Below, in pieces: positions 24,891 to 33,376 of a stretch of DNA of 64,000 nucleotides (the first letter of the stretch is position 1; every line of letters begins with the position of its first letter). Both the position numbers and the translations under genes were made by a program. The DNA is taken from NCBI GenBank assembly GCA_020072815.1, contig JAIQGE010000004.1, positions 1 to 64,000 of the forward strand, in the 5' to 3' direction. Origin of the DNA: Terriglobia bacterium. GTDB lineage: Bacteria > Acidobacteriota > Terriglobia > Terriglobales > Acidobacteriaceae. Under the pieces are notes generated by a model that had not been told where the DNA came from, ran no database searches, and saw only the letters and a list, made by a program, of their open reading frames with translations.

Positions 24891-25886
24891 TCACGCGCGA
24901 TCCCGGCGATTCTTCAGGTCTTCAGCAATCTGCTTCCCGTGAAACCGTCCGTTCTCGATAAAAATCTCGCTGGTCTTGGCCCCGGACACCACCACCCCCG
25001 CCACATAAATCCCCGGCACATTGCTCTCGAAGGTCTGGGGATCGCACACCGGTCGCATTTCCGGACGCGTCAGTTCAATGCCCAGCGACTCCAGAAACTC
25101 GTAGTCCGGATGATATCCGGTCAAGGCAAACACAAAATCGTTCTTGAGCACGCGCTCGCCTTCGGGCGTCTTGATGCGCACCGCGTCCGCCGTGATCTCC
25201 AGCACACTGGAATTGAAATAAGCCGCCACCTCGCCGGCCTTGATGCGGTTTTCAATGTCCGGTTTGATCCAGTACTTCACGTTCTTGTGGATCTCCGGCC
25301 CGTGATGCACCATGGTCACGCGCGACCCGCGCCGCCACAGCTCCAGCGCGGCAATGGCCGCTGAGTTCTTCCCGCCGACGATCAGCACGTCCATGTCGTA
25401 ATACGGGTGCGGCTCCTTGTAGTAGTGCATCACCTTGGGCAGTTGCTCGCCGGGAATGCCCATGTAGTTGGGACGGTCGTAATACCCGGTGGCGACCACA
25501 ATCTTCTTCGCCCCATACTCATGCTCCCGGCCGTTGCGGTCGCGCGCGGTCACCTTGAATGCCCCGTCATAGCCGGTGACCGCCAGCACCTGCTGGTACT
25601 GGTGGACGCGCAGCTTGTAGTGCTGGGCCACGTTGCGGTAATACTCCAGCGCTTCATGGCGCGTGGGCTTCTGGTTGGCGCTGCTGAAAGGCAGATCGCC
25701 AATCTCCAGCAGCTCGGGCGTGGTGAAGAACGTCATGTTCGCGGGATAGTTGAACAGCGAGTTCACCAGGCAGCCTTTGTCCACCATCACGGCCGAAAAA
25801 CCAGCGCGCTGCGCTTCAATAGCCGACGCCATGCCCGTGGGTCCGGCGCCGATGACCAGAACGTCAAAATGATTGTCGTACGGCAT
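24891..25886 (-). CDS. ypdA: YpdA-like FAD/NAD(P)H disulfide reductase (putative bacillithiol system)
   Basis: The 331-residue protein has an FAD-binding GAGPTGMASAIEAQRAGF at the N-terminus, a second dinucleotide site IVGGKNSAAIAALELWRRG, VATGYYDRPNYMGIPGE, and a C-terminal GIYVAGVVVSGAKTSEIFIENGRFHG. It resembles thioredoxin reductases but has no CxxC pair, which is characteristic of YpdA, the NADPH-dependent reductase of bacillithiol disulfide. This suggests the organism uses bacillithiol, which needs bshA-C elsewhere. The start ATG 25886 is chosen because the nucleotide-binding fold begins there; the longer reading to 26057 runs into the divergent ABC gene region. Confidence 0.8.
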   Translation of the reverse strand: MPYDNHFDVLVIGAGPTGMASAIEAQRAGFSAVMVDKGCLVNSLFNYPANMTFFTTPELLEIGDLPFSSANQKPTRHEALEYYRNVAQHYKLRVHQYQQVLAVTGYDGAFKVTARDRNGREHEYGAKKIVVATGYYDRPNYMGIPGEQLPKVMHYYKEPHPYYDMDVLIVGGKNSAAIAALELWRRGSRVTMVHHGPEIHKNVKYWIKPDIENRIKAGEVAAYFNSSVLEITADAVRIKTPEGERVLKNDFVFALTGYHPDYEFLESLGIELTRPEMRPVCDPQTFESNVPGIYVAGVVVSGAKTSEIFIENGRFHGKQIAEDLKNRRDRA

Positions 25887-26030
25887 AATGAGTTCATATT
25901 CTACCTGTCGCCTGCGCAGGGCACTCAGCAAGCAGCAATTAGAACTATGCGATACGACCAGTTCCCTTTTCTCAAACACGCGTGCGCTCGGGCCGAGTGC
26001 GCTATCCTTGAGTCGCCCATTACGCGACCA

Positions 26031-26822
26031 ATGCCAGCTCCCGCCCCAGACCCGCAAACGTCTCCGCCATCGAGTGTGCTCTCGGTGTCAGCGCTGTGCA
26101 AGACCTACGGGACCACAGTTGCCGTGGACAACATTTCTTTTCAGGTGGGCCGCAATGAGATCGTCGGGCTGCTGGGGCCCAACGGCGCGGGCAAGACGAC
26201 CACCATCAACATGGTGCTGGGCGTGTTGCAGCCGACTTCCGGCAGCATAGAGATTGAAGGCCTGGACCTGGCGGCACACCGCTCGCGGGCGCTGGAGTAC
26301 ACGAACTTTGCGGCGGTGTACGCTCCCGTCCCCGGCAATCTGACCGTGCAGCAGAACCTGCGCATCTTCGGCATGATCTACGGCGTTAAAGACTTGTCGC
26401 ATCGCATTGCTGAGCTGCTGCGGCAGTTTGATCTGGAGAAGTTTCGCGACGTGAAGTCCGGCGTGCTCTCTTCCGGGGAGCAGACGCGTGTGAGCTTGGC
26501 CAAGGCCATGCTCAACCGGCCGCGGCTTCTGCTGCTGGATGAACCCACGGCCTCGCTCGATCCCTCGGTGGCGCAGGAGGTCCGCACCAAGATCCGCGAA
26601 TTTGCCGGCCTGGGCCAGGGCGGCGTGCTGTGGACGTCGCACAACATGTACGAAGTGGAGGAAGTCTGCCACCGCGTGCTGTTTCTCTCGCACGGAAAAA
26701 TCCTGCTGGAAGGCGATCCCCGCACCCTGCCGCGCGAGCACGGCAAGCAGACGCTGGAGGAACTGTTCATCGCCCTGGCGCGCGAGCCGCTCGCCACCAT
26801 GGAGGCCAGACTGTTGCCATGA
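26031..26822 (+). CDS. ABC-2 type transporter ATP-binding protein
   Basis: The ATG 26031 gives 263 residues; the frame is open far upstream through the divergent ypdA gene and that part is a shadow. Walker A GPNGAGKTTTINM, signature LSSGEQTRVSLAKAML, Walker B LLLLDEPTASLDPS and an H-loop TSHNMYEVEE are present. The signature LSSGEQ is a variant of LSGGQ. It belongs to the NodI/CcmA-like group that drives ABC-2 exporters. The stop overlaps the permease start as ATGA, so the two are translationally coupled. Confidence 0.88.
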   Translation: MPAPAPDPQTSPPSSVLSVSALCKTYGTTVAVDNISFQVGRNEIVGLLGPNGAGKTTTINMVLGVLQPTSGSIEIEGLDLAAHRSRALEYTNFAAVYAPVPGNLTVQQNLRIFGMIYGVKDLSHRIAELLRQFDLEKFRDVKSGVLSSGEQTRVSLAKAMLNRPRLLLLDEPTASLDPSVAQEVRTKIREFAGLGQGGVLWTSHNMYEVEEVCHRVLFLSHGKILLEGDPRTLPREHGKQTLEELFIALAREPLATMEARLLP

Positions 26823-27622
26823 AATTCACGCGCACTGCAGCCATCGTCCTGCGGCAGTTCTACCTGTTCCGCGGAAGCATCTCGCGCCTGGTGCCGCTGT
26901 TCGCCTGGGTGGGCATTGACATGGTGCTGTGGGGATTCATCACCCGCTATCTCAACAGCGTGGCTGCGCCGGGCTTCAACTTTGTGGCCACCATGCTGGG
27001 CGCCGTGCTGCTGTGGGACTTCTTTATCCGCGTGATGCAGGGCATCACCATGGCGTTCTTTGAGGACGTGTGGTCGCGCAACTTCCTCAACTTTTTCGCT
27101 ACGCCGCTGCTCATCTCCGAGTACCTGAGCGGACTGGTGCTCTCCAGCATCGCCACCAGTTCGGTTGGCCTGGTGGTGATGATCGTGCTGGCCACCACGG
27201 CGTTCGGGCTGTCGTTCTTTGTTTACGGCGTGATGCTGGCGCCGTTTGTGCTGGTGCTGTTTCTTTTCGGGATTGCGCTGGGCATCTTCGCCATCGCCCT
27301 GGTGCTGCGGATGGGGCCGGCATCAGAATGGTTCGTCTGGCCGATTCCCGCGCTGCTCTCTCCCTTTGCCGGCGTGTTCTACCCGCTGGCCACGCTGCCC
27401 CACTGGATGCGCTTGATCGCCTACGCGCTGCCGCCCTCGTACGTGTTTGAAGGCATGCGGACGATCGTGGCCGGCGGTCCGATGGCGATTTCTACGCTGC
27501 TGTGGGGCGGGTGCCTGGCCGTGCTTTACATCCTGGTGGCCTGCTGGGTGTTCAAAGCGACCTACCAGCACGCCGTCCGGACGGGATTGATCGCGAGGTA
27601 TAGCGCGGAGACGGTGAGCTAG
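26819..27622 (+). CDS. ABC-2 type transporter permease
   Basis: The 267-residue membrane protein overlaps the ATPase gene by 4 nt. Six hydrophobic helices are visible; a short amphipathic stretch (EDVWSRNFLNFFATPLLISEYLSG) sits after the second, and IPALLSPFAGVFYPLATLPHWMRLIAYALPPSYVFEG marks the ABC-2 membrane domain. Together with the ATPase it forms a two-gene exporter for a polysaccharide, drug or lipid; cargo is not predictable. A REP/RAYT unit begins 76 nt after the stop. Confidence 0.85.
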   Translation: MKFTRTAAIVLRQFYLFRGSISRLVPLFAWVGIDMVLWGFITRYLNSVAAPGFNFVATMLGAVLLWDFFIRVMQGITMAFFEDVWSRNFLNFFATPLLISEYLSGLVLSSIATSSVGLVVMIVLATTAFGLSFFVYGVMLAPFVLVLFLFGIALGIFAIALVLRMGPASEWFVWPIPALLSPFAGVFYPLATLPHWMRLIAYALPPSYVFEGMRTIVAGGPMAISTLLWGGCLAVLYILVACWVFKATYQHAVRTGLIARYSAETVS

Positions 27623-27697
27623 GGGGCGGAACGCGTGGCCGTACGGTGTTGGCGTGTGCAAGTATGGAAGGGATGAGGTAGCGAACCCCATGCGCCA

Positions 27698-27786
27698 GCC
27701 CCAGCGGGGCGAACGAGCCTAGCCCGGGCGCGGAAGCCCCGGGTAACGGTGGCCGTTAGAGGCAGGAGCCCCGTAGGTGGCGACAC
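27698..27786. repeat. REP element, left inverted flank of RAYT unit 1
   Basis: This 89-nt element is the inverse of 28274-28362 with about a dozen mismatches. It contains internal palindromes (GCCCC-AGC-GGGGC and CCCGGGCGCGGAAGCCCCGGG). The pair frames the RAYT gene, forming a transposase-plus-REP cassette. Confidence 0.75.
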
Positions 27787-27830
27787 GCCTCCACCAGGTT
27801 GTAAGATTACCGGCCTGCAAGAGAGGACAC

Positions 27831-28274
27831 ATGTCTCACAGCTACGCACAGAACCATATCCATCTGGTGTTCAGCACGAAAAATCGCGAGAAGCTCCTGG
27901 CCAGGGACTTTCTGCCGCGCCTGTGGGCTTACACAGCGGCCGTCTGCAAGAACCATGACCTGCTGACGTTTGCCGTAGGCGGCATGGAAGACCACATCCA
28001 TCTCCTCTTCCGTTTGCCTCCCACCATGACGTTGGCCAACGCCGTGACCCTCATCAAATCCAATTCTTCAAAATGGATCGGGGAACAAGGCAAGAGCTTT
28101 GCGTGGCAGGAAGGATACGGGGCCTTCGCCGTGAGTTCCTCCAATGTTGCGGCCGTGATCAAGTACATTGATAACCAGGAAGCACATCACCGCAAGCTCA
28201 GTTTTGAAGATGAATTCATATCGTTGTTGAAAAAACACGGCGTGCCGTTTGATCCGAAATATGTATTTGGTTAG
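27831..28274 (+). CDS. REP-associated tyrosine transposase (RAYT, Y1_Tnp), copy 1
   Basis: The 147-residue protein belongs to the IS200-like HUH transposases. The HUH motif is EDHIHLLF (His55, His57) and the probable nucleophile is Tyr112 in VIKYIDNQEAHH; NHIHLVFSTKNRE at the N-terminus is also typical. RAYTs process the REP palindromes around them and are thought to be domesticated transposases. The ATG 27831 follows GAGAGGA. The stop codon abuts the right REP flank. A second copy at 59660-60103 differs at about 11 of 147 residues. The earlier frame start at 27777 lies in the REP and is not used. Confidence 0.9.
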   Translation: MSHSYAQNHIHLVFSTKNREKLLARDFLPRLWAYTAAVCKNHDLLTFAVGGMEDHIHLLFRLPPTMTLANAVTLIKSNSSKWIGEQGKSFAWQEGYGAFAVSSSNVAAVIKYIDNQEAHHRKLSFEDEFISLLKKHGVPFDPKYVFG

Positions 28275-28362
28275 TGTCGCCGCCTACGGGGCTCCTCTTT
28301 CTTACGACCACGATTACCCAGGGCTTCCGCGCCTGGGCTAGGCTCGTTCGCCCCGCCGGGGC
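28274..28362. repeat. REP element, right inverted flank of RAYT unit 1
   Basis: It begins at the last base of the RAYT stop codon and mirrors 27698-27786 over 89 nt. It includes the strong hairpin CCCAGG..CCTGGG and ends GCCCCGCCGGGGC. Confidence 0.75.
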
Positions 28363-28516
28363 TGGTGCATGGTGGGTCAGCCAGCGTAGTGCCCTTGACA
28401 ATTGTGTTTCGCATTTGCGAATGGGAAAGAGATGCCGTCTGGAAGCCCGCGTTGGCCCGAAGCTGGAAACCAAAACCAGGTTCTTAGCGACGACGGGCAG
28501 CCGCGCAAATACAATG

Positions 28517-28540
28517 GGCACAGGCAGGAGTGCCTGTGCC
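28517..28540. repeat. Palindrome GGCACAGGCA-n4-TGCCTGTGCC, copy 1
   Basis: A perfect 10-bp inverted repeat with loop GGAG. It is shared, with flanking CAyACG, with copies at 28759 and 60817. Confidence 0.7.
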
Positions 28541-28758
28541 ACACGGGTTTTCAAAAGTCTGCGATCCACAAATCTTCTTCAAAACCACAAAATGTGGGGA
28601 TGATCTAAGGTGAGGCACAACTACATATTGTGGAGAGCTTATTTTCGACTGGCTTTCGATAGTGAGAGCCCGATTTTGCTTGCGTTCTAGGGTGATTTGT
28701 GATATGTTAAGTCATTTTAATACATAGAGTTATGCGGATATTGCGGATGGCGGAGAGA

Positions 28759-28780
28759 GCACAGGCAGAAGTGCCTGTGC
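28759..28780. repeat. Palindrome GCACAGGCA-n4-TGCCTGTGC, copy 2
   Basis: A perfect 9-bp inverted repeat with loop GAAG, in the leader region of the aspartase gene. It is the same family as 28517 and 60817. Confidence 0.7.
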
Positions 28781-29048
28781 CATACGTTTTTCGAGCGTCA
28801 TCGCCGGGGATGACACGAGTTAAGTCCTTATTTTCCGGGGATGAAGGGGGAGGGGGTGGCGCGCAACGCGCGCCTGATCGCCGACATCGCCCGGAATCGC
28901 AACGTGATCGCCGGGATCGGAAACCCTGGACCGCAGAGGACGCGAAAGTCGCAAAGGAAGAGATTCTCAAAACCGGAATCTATCCGCAGATGAACGCGAT
29001 ACCGCAGATCGTGAAAGGGCAAATCGGGGAAGAGACCGACTGGGACGC

Positions 29049-29054
29049 TATAAT
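29049..29054 (+). promoter_or_regulatory. Candidate -10 box of the aspartase gene
   Basis: A perfect TATAAT 58 nt before the ATG at 29113, just after the repeat-rich region. No good -35 is seen. Confidence 0.35.
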
Positions 29055-29112
29055 TTCCAGTTTCGCTCAGCGCAACGGCGCTACCAGTCATTACTCTGAA
29101 TTTGAGGACATC

Positions 29113-30552
29113 ATGGCTACCCAGAACTTCCGCCAGGAAAAAGATTCCATCGGCATCAAAGAGATCCCCGCTGACGTTTACTACGGCGTGCAGACCGCGC
29201 GCGCGGTGGAGAACTATCCCATCTCCGGGATGCGGGCGCATCCTTCGCTGATCCGCGCCATCGGCATGGTGAAGTATGCCGCCGCCGAAGCCAACAAGTC
29301 GCTCGACCTTGTGGACTCCAAGCGCGCGGACGCCATCATGTCCGCCGCCAAGGAAGTCATGGACGGCAAGTGGAACGCTTCCTTCGTGGTGGACGTGTTC
29401 CAGGCCGGCGCCGGCGTCAGCTTCCACATGAATTCCAACGAGGTCATCGCCAACCGCGCCACGGAGTTGATGGGCGGTAAGCTGGGCGAATACACCGTCC
29501 ATCCCAATGACCACGTGAATTACGGCCAATCCACCAATGACGTGTTTCCCACCAGCATGCGCGTAGCCACGCTGCTGGAGCTGGAAAAACTTTATCCCGT
29601 GCTGGACGCCCTGGCCGCAGCGCTCGAAGCCAAGGGAAACTCATTCCACAGCATCATGAAGTCGGGCCGCACGCACATGCAGGACGCGGTGCCCATTCGC
29701 CTGGGCCAGGAATTCGCCGCCTACGCGGTGGCGATGCGCAAAGCTCTGGGCGATATTCGCCATGCGTCGGATTCTCTGCGTGAACTGGGCCTGGGCGGAT
29801 CGGCCGTGGGCACCGGCATCAACACCCATCCTGACTATCGCGCCAAGGCCGTTGCCAACTTGGCGAAACTCTCCGGCCAGAAACTTACGCCGGCCGACGA
29901 CATGCGCTGGGCCATGCAATCGAATGCCTGCATGGCGCAGGTTTCATCGTCGCTGAGGAACCTGGCGCTGGAGATCATCCGCATCTCCAACGACCTGCGT
30001 TTGATTTCCTCCGGCCCCAACACCGGCTTTGCTGAAGTCAACCTGCCCGGGCTGCAGCCCGGCTCTTCCATCATGCCGGGCAAGATCAATCCCGTGATGC
30101 CGGAACTGGCGGCTATGGTGTCATTTCAGGTGGTCGGCAACGATGCGGCCGTGGCAATGGCGGTGCAGGCGGGTCAGCTCGAACTGAACGTGATGATGCC
30201 GACCATGGCTTACAACGTCCTGCAGTCCATCACCATCCTGACAAACATGTTGCACGTGTTCACCGAGAAGTGCATCAAGGGCCTTACCGCCAACGAAAAG
30301 CGCAACAACTTTTACGCGCAGAGCACCGTGTCGCTGGCCACGGCGCTGAATCCGTATATCGGATACCAGAAAGCGGCGGAGATTGTGAAGGAGTCCGTCG
30401 CCACGGGCCGCTCCATCATTGACATTGCCCGCGACAAGAAGCTGCTCAGCGAAAAGGAGATTGAAGAAATCCTTGATCCGGTAAGCATGACCGAACCGCA
30501 ATATCCGAAAGAGGCGGCGAAGCATCGAGAAGAGGTGAAGGCGAAGAAGTAG
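29113..30552 (+). CDS. aspA: Aspartate ammonia-lyase (aspartase/fumarase superfamily)
   Basis: The 479-residue enzyme would reversibly split aspartate to fumarate and ammonia. Family regions are NYGQSTNDVFPTSMRVA, SGRTHMQDAVPIRLGQEF, GTGINTHPDY and the catalytic flexible loop GSSIMPGKINPVMPE. The residues NPVMPE and GQLELNVMMPTMAYN after it favour aspartase; fumarases usually read NPTQ.E and NVFKP there. ATG 29113 is chosen because the conserved part begins at once; the frame is open to 28732 through repeats. It could link to the amino acid permease and aminotransferase genes in nitrogen use, but it is not adjacent to them. Confidence 0.85.
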   Translation: MATQNFRQEKDSIGIKEIPADVYYGVQTARAVENYPISGMRAHPSLIRAIGMVKYAAAEANKSLDLVDSKRADAIMSAAKEVMDGKWNASFVVDVFQAGAGVSFHMNSNEVIANRATELMGGKLGEYTVHPNDHVNYGQSTNDVFPTSMRVATLLELEKLYPVLDALAAALEAKGNSFHSIMKSGRTHMQDAVPIRLGQEFAAYAVAMRKALGDIRHASDSLRELGLGGSAVGTGINTHPDYRAKAVANLAKLSGQKLTPADDMRWAMQSNACMAQVSSSLRNLALEIIRISNDLRLISSGPNTGFAEVNLPGLQPGSSIMPGKINPVMPELAAMVSFQVVGNDAAVAMAVQAGQLELNVMMPTMAYNVLQSITILTNMLHVFTEKCIKGLTANEKRNNFYAQSTVSLATALNPYIGYQKAAEIVKESVATGRSIIDIARDKKLLSEKEIEEILDPVSMTEPQYPKEAAKHREEVKAKK

Positions 30553-30558
30553 CCTTCA

Positions 30559-30580
30559 GCGGTCAGCAGTCAGCATTCAG
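30559..30580. repeat. TCAGCAGTCAGCATTCAG repeat, left of S23 gene
   Basis: This short repeat lies 15 nt after the end of the S23 gene (minus strand) and is inverted relative to 30980-31030 on the other side. A related copy in the same orientation lies at 60773-60797. Confidence 0.6.
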
Positions 30581-30594
30581 TAAACAAGATTTGA

Positions 30595-30957
30595 TCACAC
30601 GCGTTCCGAATCGATTTTCCGAAGAAGGGAAGCCAGCATTCGTTTTACTTCTTCGACCTGAGGTTGCATTCGTTCGTAGACGTCATTCTTGAGATATGTC
30701 AAATCTCTGGACAACATTAAGTGGTATTCGAGCTCACTCGCAGAACCCATTGCAATCTGTAGAAAGCGGTGGAGCTCTGCGTTTCCTGGGCGGCCACAAC
30801 CTTCAGCAATATTGGCCGGGATGGACGAACCAGATCGGCGGATTTGTGAGACCAGTCCGAAAATCTCTTCTCGCGGAAAGGGCTTTGTGGCTTCATAGCA
30901 CGCAAGCGCCAATACATGCGCCTTTTCCCAAACTTTCAAATCTCGAAAATCTTTCAT
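30595..30957 (-). CDS. Four-helix bundle protein (S23/IVP family)
   Basis: The 120-residue protein has the full family pattern: FRDLKVWEKAHVLALACYEATKPFP, then EIFGLVSQIRRSGSSIPANIAEG, ELHRFLQIAMGSASELEYHL and a final helix. The family was first seen in intervening sequences of 23S rRNA and is related to the Avd protein of diversity-generating retroelements; it pentamerises and binds nucleic acid. Function of free-standing copies is unknown. The gene is framed on both sides by inverted TCAGCAGTCAGCA-type repeats, suggesting a mobile cassette. Confidence 0.88.
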   Translation of the reverse strand: MKDFRDLKVWEKAHVLALACYEATKPFPREEIFGLVSQIRRSGSSIPANIAEGCGRPGNAELHRFLQIAMGSASELEYHLMLSRDLTYLKNDVYERMQPQVEEVKRMLASLLRKIDSERV

Positions 30958-30979
30958 TCTGCTTACCGTGCGTAGCTTT

Positions 30980-31030
30980 ATTGCTGGATTGCTGGTTTGC
31001 TGATTGCTGACTGCTGAGTGCTGAGTGCTC
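30980..31030. repeat. TGCTGATTGCTGACTGCTGAG repeat, right of S23 gene
   Basis: Repeated GCTGA/TTGCTG units upstream of the S23 gene, inverse to 30559-30580. It runs up to the end of fabH at 31034. Confidence 0.6.
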
Positions 31031-31033
31031 TCT

Positions 31034-32017
31034 TCAACACGCCCAGCGGAACAGAGTCGCGCCCACGGTGAATCCGGCGCCTACGGCGGCCACCAGCACC
31101 AGGTCGCCTTTTTTCAAACGGCCTTGCTGGCGCGCCGACTCCAGGGCCAGCGGGATGGTCCCCGCCGTGGTGTTGCCGTACTCGCCGATGTTGATGATGA
31201 TCTTATCTTCTTTCAGTCCCATGCGGTCGGCGGCGGACATGATGATGCGACGGTTGGCCTGATGCGGAACAAACAGGCCCAGGTCGGCGGCGGTGAAGCC
31301 GTTGCGTTCCAGAAGTGCGGCGGAAGACTCTGCCATTTTGCGGACGGCGTACTTGAACACCGCCTGGCCGTCCTGATGGACGAAGTGCATCTTCTTCTGC
31401 ACGGTTTCGCAGGTTGCGGGATTCAAGCTGCCGCCGCCGGGCATGTTGAGCGAGCACGCGCCGGAACCGTCCACCTCATGGATGAAGTCAATGCAATAGT
31501 TGTCGTCGGTGGCCGGCTCAATCACCACCGCGCCCGCGCCGTCGCCAAAGATCACGCAGGTTGCGCGGTCGGTATAATCAATGATGGAGGACATCACGTC
31601 CGCGCCAATCACCAGAACCCGCTTATGCGCGCCGCTTTCCACAAACTTGATTCCGGTTTGCAGCGCGTACACGAACCCGGAACAGGCCGCGGAAATATCA
31701 AAACCCCAGGCGCCTTTGGCGCCCAGGCGGTCCTGCACCAGGCAAGCGGTGGCGGGGAAGAGCATGTCCGGCGTGACCGTGCCGATGAAAATGGCTTCAA
31801 TTTCGCTGGCGGACATGCCTCGTTCAGCCAGGGCCTTGCGGGCGGCTTCCGTCGCCAGATGCGACGTGGCCACGCCTTTGTCCACAATGTGACGTTGCTT
31901 GATGCCGGTGCGCTCTTCAATCCACTGGCTGTTGGTGTCTACCATTTTTTCCAGGTCGGCGTTGGTCAACAATCGCGGAGGTACGTACGTTCCCAGGGCC
32001 GAGATTTTTGCGCGCAC
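31034..32017 (-). CDS. fabH: 3-oxoacyl-[acyl-carrier-protein] synthase III
   Basis: FabH starts fatty acid synthesis by condensing acetyl-CoA, or a branched acyl-CoA, with malonyl-ACP. The preferred GTG start at 32017 gives 327 residues, the normal length, and places the catalytic triad at Cys112 (DISAACSGF), His252 (VPHQANRR) and Asn282 ([11 protein letters not shown]). The frame continues upstream to 32086, but that part is unlike the family. A TACAAT on the minus strand at 32064-32069 could be its -10. It is separated from other fab genes; the pgpA-plsY-gpsA cluster downstream consumes its end products. Confidence 0.93.
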   Translation of the reverse strand: MRAKISALGTYVPPRLLTNADLEKMVDTNSQWIEERTGIKQRHIVDKGVATSHLATEAARKALAERGMSASEIEAIFIGTVTPDMLFPATACLVQDRLGAKGAWGFDISAACSGFVYALQTGIKFVESGAHKRVLVIGADVMSSIIDYTDRATCVIFGDGAGAVVIEPATDDNYCIDFIHEVDGSGACSLNMPGGGSLNPATCETVQKKMHFVHQDGQAVFKYAVRKMAESSAALLERNGFTAADLGLFVPHQANRRIIMSAADRMGLKEDKIIINIGEYGNTTAGTIPLALESARQQGRLKKGDLVLVAAVGAGFTVGATLFRWAC

Positions 32018-32190
32018 AAGGTTTCCCAATAGAGTTCTCCGGAGCGATGGAAATGAAACAGTTATTGTAAGCGGTTTAGGAAGCAAACGGTAGAAAGTTC
32101 AGGCGCCGAAGGCTTTCAGCCGCGCCTGTTTCATTCGGACCGAGCCAAGAGTCTCATTGCCGTCCCTATGATTCCGTTTAAGTACTGTGG

Positions 32191-33153
32191 CTAGCGACAC
32201 TTTGCTTCTTTGACGGTGGTGCTCACCCAGGCTACTTGATCCGACTTCGCATAAAAAGATAGCCAATAAGGCCGGACAACCACCACTGTGATGACGGTTT
32301 TGCTTGCTGGTTTCCATCGGTAAACGTGCCGTGCTGGACTTTTTCTAACCTCGCGCAACACAGGAGTCTCATTCGAATAGAGCGATTTCAGCGATTCCAT
32401 TGCGACACGTTGAGTATCGGTGAATGCCCAGGCGCGCTCTCCGCCGTCAGCCAGCTTTTGTTCAGCGATAACCTGCTTTGCAGGTTCGGTGTCAAAGCTA
32501 CTGATGGAGATATGCCTTGCGTATCTGAGACTTTGAGACTTGCATCCCTCATTCTCATACCACCCAGACTCCGCCGAATAATCCAAATCGGATCTGGTAT
32601 GTGGGGCAAACGCTTCCACGCGTTGAATGGCGAACAGACTGCAGCAACCCATGTGTCCGTAGCCTCGCAACGACTCGCCAGCCTCACCTTTTCCCGCAAA
32701 AAATGTGCCCGTCAAAGTAACCCTTACCGTAGTGTCACGTTCGCGTTTCAGTAACTCGGTAAACTGCTGGAATACCTGATCCCTCAGCAGCGGAATCTTG
32801 ACTCCCTCAACGGTCAGCGTGTCCGAACGCGTATCCCGTCCGCCTTCACCTGGACAGCAGTACATTGTGCCCGATTCGACCGTACCTCCATACATGAGCC
32901 ACAGCCAAAACCTAGTAGGCGTCGCAGGACAGTTCGGATCAGACAGAGCGAAGTCTTCAAATCCGTGCGTCACAAACCCAGACAATCGAATCAGTTGACG
33001 GTTGTAGGCGGCCGGGTCTTTTGCCAATTCGCAAAATGTTACCGTTCGCGGCTCTTGAGTAGCATCTGCAGAAGGTTGGGCAGACTGAGCAGACATTCCC
33101 GCTACGCCCATGAGCATTGCGAGCAACAGCTTTAAACTCAATTGCATAATCAC
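32191..33153 (-). CDS. Hypothetical secreted Cys-containing protein
   Basis: The 320-residue protein has a signal peptide (MQLSLKLLLAMLMGVAGMSAQSA; ATG 33153 or 33147). The first half starts with TVTFCELAKDPAAYNRQLIRLSGFV, an OB-like beta pattern that recalls 'amino acid position, stretch-of-strand' modules in other secreted acidobacterial proteins. CC pairs (MYCCPGE, MGCCSLF) suggest disulfides or metal binding. The second half has no recognised domain. It is convergent with nothing and lies between fabH and the SRP RNA gene, all on the minus strand. Confidence 0.65.
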   Translation of the reverse strand: MIMQLSLKLLLAMLMGVAGMSAQSAQPSADATQEPRTVTFCELAKDPAAYNRQLIRLSGFVTHGFEDFALSDPNCPATPTRFWLWLMYGGTVESGTMYCCPGEGGRDTRSDTLTVEGVKIPLLRDQVFQQFTELLKRERDTTVRVTLTGTFFAGKGEAGESLRGYGHMGCCSLFAIQRVEAFAPHTRSDLDYSAESGWYENEGCKSQSLRYARHISISSFDTEPAKQVIAEQKLADGGERAWAFTDTQRVAMESLKSLYSNETPVLREVRKSPARHVYRWKPASKTVITVVVVRPYWLSFYAKSDQVAWVSTTVKEAKCR

Positions 33154-33184
33154 TCTATATCTGAAACGAATCTGCGTTTTTATG

Positions 33185-33287
33185 AGGCTAGCCGCGAGGC
33201 CGGCTTGCGCGCCGAGCGGCCTGCATCAAGCGCAGAAGACCCTCAGCAAGTTGAACCCACGTTGGCGGTTTGCCGCGCAGCGGCAAA
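33185..33287. repeat. ncRNA-adjacent repeat, copy B (downstream of SRP RNA)
   Basis: It is similar to 22296-22395 downstream of tRNA-Lys, in the same orientation relative to the RNA gene. The end holds a perfect hairpin TTTGCCGC-GCA-GCGGCAAA directly next to the SRP RNA 3' end. No duplicate of the ffs 3' end is found at the far side. Confidence 0.6.
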
Positions 33288-33290
33288 AAA

Positions 33291-33376
33291 GGATGTCCCG
33301 CAGCACACGCACTAGCCCGTTACCGTTGCTTCCTTCCGGACCTGGCGGGGTTGGCGGGATTACGTCGCGCGGGACC
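33291..33376 (-). ncRNA. ffs: Signal recognition particle RNA, small bacterial type (4.5S)
   Basis: The minus strand carries the invariant SRP domain IV core: GTCCGGAAGGAAGCA flanked by CCAG and CGGTAAC. Closing strands GGTCCCGC (5') and GCGGGAC (3') pair to give a single long hairpin of about 86 nt, followed by T6. It binds Ffh to target membrane proteins; the receptor gene ftsY is at 46241. The ends are estimated from the closing stem and may shift by a few bases. It is transcribed divergently from the transglutaminase gene. Confidence 0.92.

Larger units (their letters stand above)
28363..29048. other. Intergenic region upstream of aspartase, rich in repeats
   Basis: No convincing gene is seen in this 686-bp stretch. 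It carries two copies of the GCACAGGCA..TGCCTGTGC palindrome (28517, 28759), an AT-rich part (28610-28735), and GATCGCCGG and CCGCAGAGGACGC type repeats (28880-28960). A frame that continues into the aspartase is open from 28732 but has no coding character before 29113. Confidence 0.5.

Noticed and set aside
28274-28603. 109-codon plus frame after RAYT copy 1
   Set aside because: It reads through the REP element and a palindrome; the same reading appears from any REP copy.
33269-33287. Hairpin TTTGCCGC-GCA-GCGGCAAA as the ffs terminator
   Set aside because: On the ffs strand the T run precedes the hairpin rather than following it, so it is not a standard intrinsic terminator.
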